From Lasiosphaeria ovina (Eukaryota > Ascomycota > Sordariomycetes > Sordariales > Lasiosphaeriaceae), in contig JAULSN010000006.1 of assembly GCA_033439765.1 (NCBI GenBank), forward strand, positions 434,001 through 498,000: a stretch of DNA of 64,000 nt. Direction: 5' to 3'. A program made the translations under genes and the position numbers. Below are positions 57,871 to 64,000 of the stretch, in pieces (position 1 is the stretch's first letter; each line of letters starts with the position of its first letter). The notes below the pieces were generated by a model, which saw only the letters and a list, made by a program, of their open reading frames with translations, was not told where the DNA came from and ran no database searches.

Positions 57871-60379
57871 TCACCACTCTAGAGGCTCCTTTTTCACCTC
57901 GCCCCGATTTGTCTTCGGAACGGGCGCCGCCTTGACAGTAAGCTTGCCTCCGCGGCCCTTCCGCTTGAGGTAGCCCCTACCGTCGAGCCAGGGCGTCTCG
58001 AGCGACATCTTCGTCTCGTAATCGAGAATCTTATCCTCGATCTGCATCGTCAGGCCGATGTCATCGAGCCCGTTTATCAGGCAGTGCTTGCGGAACTCCT
58101 CCACCTCGAAGCTGCAGATGGTCTTGCCGTCAGCATCCTTGATGAGCTGGTTCGGCAGATCGATTTCGATCTCGCGCCCGGCGACGGCCTCGGCGTGGAT
58201 GGCCTCGAGGTCGGCCTTGTTCTTGATGGCCAGCGGCAGCATCCCGTTCTTGAACGAGTTGTTGAAGAAGATGTCGGCGAACGAGGGCGCAATGACGCTT
58301 CGTACACCAAAGTCGTTGAGCGCCCATGGCGCGTGCTCTCGCGAGCTGCCGCATCCAAAGTTCTCTCCGGTGCACACAACAATCTTCGAGTTTCTGTAGG
58401 GCTCCTTGTTAAGCACAAAGTTGGGGTTCTCCTCGCCATCCGTATACCGCATCTCGTGGAAGAGTGCGGATCCGAGGCCTGTACGCTTGATCGTCTTGAG
58501 GAACTGCTTGGGGATGATGGCATCGGTGTCGATGTTGGCCTTCTCCATCGGTGCTGCAATGCCCTTGAGGACTATGAATTTTGGCAACCCGGCGCTGGTT
58601 CGGGAAACCGAAGTATTCACTTGTGGAGATGAATCTTGGGGCTGGTCAGCGAGCATCTCCTTCTCGGTGTCGTCTGTCTCGATTCGCTCGTCGGGGTGCG
58701 CCTTTGTAGGAGCTGGCTCGGGGATCTCGGGAGCAACGGCAGCCTTGATTTGCGGGCTACCATTGAACTGGGCCAATTCTCGCACGTCGGCCAGCTTACC
58801 CGCGATTGCGGCGGCTGCGGCCATTACCGGAGACATGAGGTGGGTCCGGCCCTGGTAGCCCTGGCGTCCTTCGAAATTCCGGTTGCTCGTGCTAGCGCAT
58901 CTCTCCTTGGGAGCCAGAATATCGGGGTTCATCCCCAGGCACATGCTGCAGCCAGCCTCCCGCCACTCGAAACCGGCATCGGTGAAGACCTTGTTCAGGC
59001 CCTCCTTCTCCGCCAGCTCCTTGACGAGACCGGAGCCGGGGACAATCAAGGCGCGCTTGATATTGGCAGCAATCTTCTTCCCCTTCACTACACGGGCGGC
59101 AGCCCGGAGATCCTCGATCCTGGAATTTGTGCAAGAGCCGATGAAGACCTTGTCAACCGAGATATCTTGCATGGGTGTTCCGGCTGTGAGTCCCATGTAC
59201 TCTAACATACGCCGGCCAGCGGCCTTCTTCCCCTCGGTGGAAAACGTCTCGGGGTCGGGAACGGAGCCGGTGATGGGAACCACGTCCTCTGGGCTGGTGC
59301 CCCAGGTGACGGTGGGGACAATGTCCTTGCCGTCAATAAAGACGTCGACGTCGTACTTGGCGTCGGGGTCCGAGGCGAGCGACTTCCAATAGGCGACGGC
59401 CTTGTTCCATTCGTCGGAGCCGTACGGGGGTGCCAGCGGCCGGCCCTTGAGATACTCAAAGGTGATTTCGTCCGGGGCGATCATGCCAGCCCTCGATCCG
59501 CCCTCGACCGCCATGTTGCAGATGCTAAGGCGGGCCTCCATGCTGAGGCTGCGGATGACAGAGCCGCAAAACTCGATGACGGCTCCGGTGCCGCCGGCGG
59601 TTCCTATCTTGCCAATGATGTAGAGGACGACATCCTTGGAGCTGACACCCGGCGCCAGCTCGCCGTCGACCTGTACCCTCATGTTCTTGCTCCGCTTGGT
59701 GATGAGGCATTGCGTGGCCAGCACGTGCTCGACCTCGCTAGTGCCAATGCCGAAGGCGAGAGCGCCAAACGCGCCATGGGTGGATGTGTGGCTGTCGCCG
59801 CACACGACAGTGGTGCCGGGCAGAGTAAAGCCCTGCTCGGGGCCAATGACGTGGACAATACCCTGCCTCTTGTCGCTCAGACCGAAGTATGTGATGCCGA
59901 AGTCTTTAACGTTCTCCTCGAGGGTCACGCATTGAGTCCGCGAGTCGTCCTCCTTGATAAAACTGGCGATATCTTTGAGGGCTTTGCGCGAGCTCGTCGG
60001 CACATTCTTTGCGGCCAGTTAGCACACCGAGCAGCTCGATTCGTGCCCAGCCAGTCGAAGACGTGAGGAAAGCGGTACTTACGTGATCAGTGGTGGCCAG
60101 AGTGCAGTCCGGTCTTCGCACCTTGCGACCAGCAGTCTTGAGCCCCTCGAATGCTTGCTGCCAAGACATGCATGTTAGCACATGTCATAGACTCTCACGG
60201 TACATGTGCGCGGCTTTGTCGCTTCTGACGCATGCGGAAATACATACCGGAGAGGTGACCTCGTGAACGAGGTGGCGGTCAATGTACAGTAAAATTGTGC
60301 CATCGAGCTTCTCATCGACGATGTGGGCCTGGAAGACCTTGTCATACAGAGTCTGCGGTGGTCTGTCGGCGACGGGCAT
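57871..60379 (-). CDS. leu1: 3-isopropylmalate dehydratase (isopropylmalate isomerase), single-chain
   Basis: Exons on the minus strand: 60379-60248, 60157-60083 and 60006-57871, giving 780 residues, the size of fungal single-chain enzymes that fuse the bacterial LeuC and LeuD parts. It isomerises 2-isopropylmalate to 3-isopropylmalate in leucine synthesis and needs a 4Fe-4S cluster. The N-terminus reads [19 protein letters not shown] and [13 protein letters not shown]; then [32 protein letters not shown]. Cluster cysteines lie in FIGSCTNSR and GCSMCLGMN, followed by [11 protein letters not shown] linker (about residues 505-555) precedes the LeuD-like swivelling domain with [31 protein letters not shown] and [13 protein letters not shown]. 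Both introns are GT-AG and in phase 0. No mitochondrial presequence is seen, in keeping with the cytosolic yeast enzyme. Confidence 0.97.
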
Positions 60380-62348
60380 CTTAAACTTTGGTTGGCATGG
60401 GCCTATCTCTATTTGGCGTTTGTTCTTTTCTTTTTTTTTTCTTCTTCAATGCTATTCCAACGGTTGTCGGCGGGATATAAAGAAAGGATGGTGCTCAGTA
60501 TTAGGGCTAAGCAGCAGGCAGAGCTGGGTTGATTTCGCGGCGAAGAGGAGAGAAACGGGGCGCCTATCCTACAGCGGGTGGATTAAGGGAGGGAGTACGG
60601 AGTAGTATGGAGAGAAAAGGAGGCACGAGGGAGGAAAATCAAGATTTTGGAAAAGCAGGTGCAGATGAGGAGGACGAGGCCCAGAATTTGATGGCCTTTT
60701 TTTCTTCGGAAAGTTTCCGACTCAGTGGGTGGCAAGGGACCGAGGCTTCTCAAAGTAGGTACGGACGGATACTGTACAGTACAACGGAAGCAGCCAGCAG
60801 CAAGATCGGAGACAGCCCCTCCTTCAAGCTCCCGACTGTCTGGTTTGTTGCCGCCCGACACTTATAGCTGCGATGGGGATGCCTCCATTCTCCAACTCCA
60901 TGACCGCACACACAGCGGCCGATGTTCGGAGCTGTCGAGGGGGCTCCGGTTCACGGAATGCGGGGTGGACCACTTGAATTTCTAAAGCCCGGCAGTGGAT
61001 TGGCTCCAGGCTGCTGCGGGTGGGTTGCGTATGGATCCTTAGGGCGGGGCGGGTCAGTCAGGCAGTGGGGTAAGAGCACAAGACCAACGCCCGCTGCGGC
61101 AGCGCAAAGAAAAAGCTTCTAGCCCCCGCTGGGCCGGCAACGCAGCTCCTCGGACAGCTAACCCTTGTCACGAAATGGTAGTCTAGATCCTTCAAGACTG
61201 GCAGAGGCAAGGTGGAGAAGGCTCGACGAAAGGAAAAGGAGCTCCATATGTAGTGTGAATGGACTATATTTGGTGTAAAAGTGTCGAGAGAAAGCCCGTA
61301 AGCAAAGGATGAAAACAGCACTGGATGTGCTCCTGCCTCGCCGCCGCCAACTCGCAGGTGGGATGCGGTCAGGTACGATTTCGAACGTGCATCGTAGCCC
61401 CCACTCTCTTGATGAGATGCAGAGTGACGGAGGAAGGCGCAAGGGGGGGGGGAGGTGCTAACAGGGCTACGAAGTAAGGTAAACACGGGCCACTGTGTGT
61501 GACTTGACAGGGCGGGCAGCCAGCGTGCCAAGTGAGGTTCCATGCCCTGTGCAGATTGGCCTGCCTGCACCGCACTGCACTCCACTGCTCTGCCCGAGCT
61601 CTCACTCGGGCATCCGGAGGACCGCATCGCCGTCCCAATCCTATTTCCTCCGACACAGGAAGGCTGGAGAAGCATGGTCCCCAGAGATACCTAGGGTGGG
61701 ACTGATTCAGCGTGCCCACGTACGCACTCACTCACATATCACACCGTCTCAATCTGATCGCGTCCCTTTCTTTTTTTTTAAGTCGAAATGCATATCATCT
61801 GCAGAGCGCACGCACGCAGCCTGGCCTGGCCTGTCCTGGCCTGGCCTGCAACTGGTCAAGCATCCATTCTCGTCTCGCCCGACAGCTTATCGAAAGCCTA
61901 CCGTTGGCTCCGCGCTGTATGTACATACTGTACAAACCGACTCCCGACAGAGCCTTGTGCGACGTAACGAAGCGGTGACGGCTGACGCGGGGGTCCCAGA
62001 CTTGACCTATCTCTCGCTGTGAGCAATCAGTGGCTCAATAGATCTGACGCCGCCTTCACGGTTACGATTTTTGGTACCGACCGTGGGCTCTTATCGTATG
62101 TATCACCCTACTCCGTATGTTGTGTAGAGGTTGGTGCTTGTGTATTTGTGTAAATCTGGACGGAATCGTGCCTCGAGTTTGTGTATAAGACCAACAAAAG
62201 TCAGCCAGAGTGACGAGTGCTGCTGGAGCAAGAATCATGCATTCTAACCAGTCCGCTTCTAGGTTTGCCTCTCTTTAATTATTCTACAAGCAGGGTTTCA
62301 TGATTTTAAAACTAGAGAAAGTCCAAACTTTTTCGGGTTGTGGTGTTT
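60380..62348. other. Spacer upstream of leu1
   Basis: The 2 kb contains the leu1 promoter. The palindrome TACTGTACAGTA is at 60770-60781 and TACGGAGTA words are at 60596-60604 and 62109-62117. I found no clear CCG-N4-CGG (Leu3-type) site by eye. Open frames up to 205 codons (61058-61675 minus) show no domain. Confidence 0.5.
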
Positions 62349-64000
62349 TCAAACGTCCGCCAGTATCAAGAGGCCGTTCAAAGCCATCTTCAACACCCAG
62401 AACACTAAAAGAACACATCGAATCGCCCATACACTGACTGACGCAGCCAGAAGCAGGAACATCATTGCCAGAACCCACGTGGTGCAGTCTTCCCAAGTCG
62501 ACTCTGTCTGGCTGAACCTCTTGCGGAGGGGCGAGTTGGCATCCAGCACTGGGCTCACCAGCCGCCAGTATGCACAGGCAAGCTCTCGGATAACCAGCAG
62601 CGTCGTCCAAAGCCCAGAGACAAGCTGCCGGGGAGCTTTATCCATGGAAAGATCGCCGCCGCCCTCCCTGCTGGCCTTGTTGTCTGTTGGTTTCGCTGCG
62701 AGGGCCGGTGCGGCTGCTTGCTGTTGCACTCCTGCGATGCTGTCCAACCGCGACACCGCTCCAGCTGGGTACCCTCCTGTCGGCTTGCTCACCGGCATGT
62801 GCTGGACGAAAGCTGCTCTCGCCGCTCCTCGCGCGATTGCGTGGTCCAGCTCCGGCCCTCCCACCAGATGAGTCGGGCTCCGTATGCTTGGCCGGCAAGC
62901 AGTGAGTGACACGCTCGGCTGTTGGACGGCATTGCCCGTTGCCTTCATCAGTAACCCGCTTATCTCCTTCTGCTGGCTCCCGGCAGCCGTTTGCCGAGGT
63001 GATATCTCGCAATCCTTGGTGGGCGTCTCGCACACCGACGTAGTAGCGCTGGCTGCTTCTGGTAGCGGCGGCGGCGGCGGCGGTGGTAATGCCGGGCGTT
63101 TGTCTGATGTCATGATCTCGACGATGCGGCCAGTTGTATTCAGATCCTGACCCTGCCTGGTCAGACTCGGCCAAACACTCGGCCTCAGGGCGAGCGGGGA
63201 AGCCAGCAGGTCCATACAGACGCCGCTGAACGTCACGCCTGAGGACTTCCGTGATGTTGGGGGGCGGCCTGGTGTTGCTGCTGTCTGCCTCCCGGCTACT
63301 GTCGAGACTACCATCAGTGGGCCGCGGTCTAACATGCCGATCATCTCGTCGTAAGCGCGGCTGGTTGTCGGGCGAGATCGGCTGCACGCGAAGCCAATAG
63401 TGGTGGTGGTGTGTGTGCAAGCAGATCTTGGTTCCCCCCTCTGCCCGTTGGTCCTCTCCGCCAACGGGCTCGTCCCCGGCCCCATCTTGTCTGTCTTCAT
63501 CTCGAGGCTGCGTTCGAGGTCGTCCAGGTCCTGTATCAGCCTGCTCGCCCATCTCTCTGCTGGATTTTGGTTCTCCACTTCCAGCACCTTGCCGCTCGGG
63601 ATCCGTGACATGGAATCGCTGGGTGGGAGCCGGTACCGAAGTGGTTGGGGTGCCGCGATCTCGTCCAACGCCTCTGATTTTATCTCGTTCTTCTCGTTCC
63701 CTGTTGGACTTGCACCCTCCGGGCTTGAACCAAGCCGGCGGGGAATTATTGGGGGAAGGCGCAAGCGTATCATCTTGGTTTTCGACAGTATTGGGATTCC
63801 CTGGCCCAGGTTGTTGCTCATCCCTGCCCTGCCGTCTCGGCGTTGCTCCTGTTGGCAGTTGACCGTCGGTATCACTGTCTCTTGGTTGATGCTGATTGCG
63901 GCGCGGCGATGCTCCGTCGCCGCTGTCGTCCCTAAAAAAGAACCTTGGCTGCGATGAATGGTGGTGGCATCGCTTGCTGCTGATGTTACGCTCGCTTGAG
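62349..64000 (-). CDS. Unrecognised protein with hydrophobic C-terminus (5' end beyond window)
   Basis: Two exons are proposed on the minus strand: from beyond 64000 to 63716, then 63618-62349, joined by a 97-base intron with GTGCAA donor and CCCAG acceptor. The join links PPAWFKPGG to DSMSRIPSGKVLEVENQNP. The visible protein is about 517 residues. It has a charged, Pro/Gln-rich N-terminal part, a helical patch (ERWASRLIQDLDDLERSLEMK), a run of seven prolines near the middle, and a strongly hydrophobic C-terminal 42 residues (WVLAMMFLLLAASVSVWAIR and following) that look like one or two membrane spans, suggesting a tail-anchored or integral membrane protein. No domain is recognised. A second frame is open over much of the same exon, so the frame choice is not certain; I preferred the one with the hydrophobic tail and helical patch. 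Confidence 0.5.
   Translation of the reverse strand, partial: QASVTSAASDATTIHRSQGSFLGTTAATEHRRAAISINQETVIPTVNCQQEQRRDGRAGMSNNLGQGIPILSKTKMIRLRLPPIIPRRLGSSPEGASPTGNEKNEIKSEALDEIAAPQPLRYRLPPSDSMSRIPSGKVLEVENQNPAERWASRLIQDLDDLERSLEMKTDKMGPGTSPLAERTNGQRGEPRSACTHTTTTIGFACSRSRPTTSRAYDEMIGMLDRGPLMVVSTVAGRQTAATPGRPPTSRKSSGVTFSGVCMDLLASPLALRPSVWPSLTRQGQDLNTTGRIVEIMTSDKRPALPPPPPPPLPEAASATTSVCETPTKDCEISPRQTAAGSQQKEISGLLMKATGNAVQQPSVSLTACRPSIRSPTHLVGGPELDHAIARGAARAAFVQHMPVSKPTGGYPAGAVSRLDSIAGVQQQAAAPALAAKPTDNKASREGGGDLSMDKAPRQLVSGLWTTLLVIRELACAYWRLVSPVLDANSPLRKRFSQTESTWEDCTTWVLAMMFLLLAASVSVWAIRCVLLVFWVLKMALNGLLILADV

Noticed and set aside
61058..61675. 205-codon minus-strand frame upstream of leu1
   Set aside because: Low similarity to any protein pattern, lies in promoter-rich DNA with palindromic words; likely chance.

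Overview
The window is nuclear DNA from a filamentous ascomycete (Pezizomycotina, most likely Sordariomycetes). The basis is: short GT-AG introns of about 50-200 bases with GTAAGT/GTGAGT donors, GC-rich third codon positions, long gene-poor spacers, and fungal-specific families (Zn(II)2Cys6 regulator, LaeA/umta-type methyltransferase, signalling mucin, Xi-class glutathione transferase). I cannot name the species. All exon structures were worked out by hand from splice signals, frame continuity and family knowledge, without transcript data.

Left part (1-13 kb): the 5' end of a secreted Ser/Thr/Pro-rich mucin, probably of the Msb2/Hkr1 osmosensor type, runs off the left edge on the minus strand. 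A gene-poor stretch of about 9 kb follows, with one unrecognised open frame at 9752-10609. Next comes a six-exon FKBP12 prolyl isomerase (11042-11751).

Middle (13-39 kb): ubiquitin-activating enzyme UBA1; a glutathionyl-hydroquinone reductase (ECM4 type) with an apparent mitochondrial presequence and a GC-AG intron; a JmjC protein whose catalytic fold is interrupted by a Gly-Asp tract from a hexanucleotide microsatellite; a LaeA-like methyltransferase; replication factor CDC45; ribosomal-protein lysine methyltransferase RKM5; a long-chain acyl-CoA synthetase; and the calcium sensor NCS-1.

Right part (39-64 kb): a spacer with a tRNA-Leu-derived sequence whose anticodon now reads CGG; a transglutaminase-like protein with an intact Cys-His-Asp triad; a large F-box protein; a Zn(II)2Cys6 regulator that appears to need a 3-nucleotide microexon to complete its zinc cluster; a 4.6 kb spacer; 3-isopropylmalate dehydratase (leucine synthesis); and an unrecognised protein with a hydrophobic C-terminus that runs off the right edge.

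The genes are mostly unrelated housekeeping and regulatory functions. I see no secondary-metabolite cluster, intact transposon or CRISPR array. The most unusual signals are the 3-nt microexon, the recoded tRNA-Leu-like sequence, the Gly-Asp insertion in the JmjC protein, and two short words (TACGGAGTA and the palindrome TACTGTACAGTA) that recur only in non-coding DNA.
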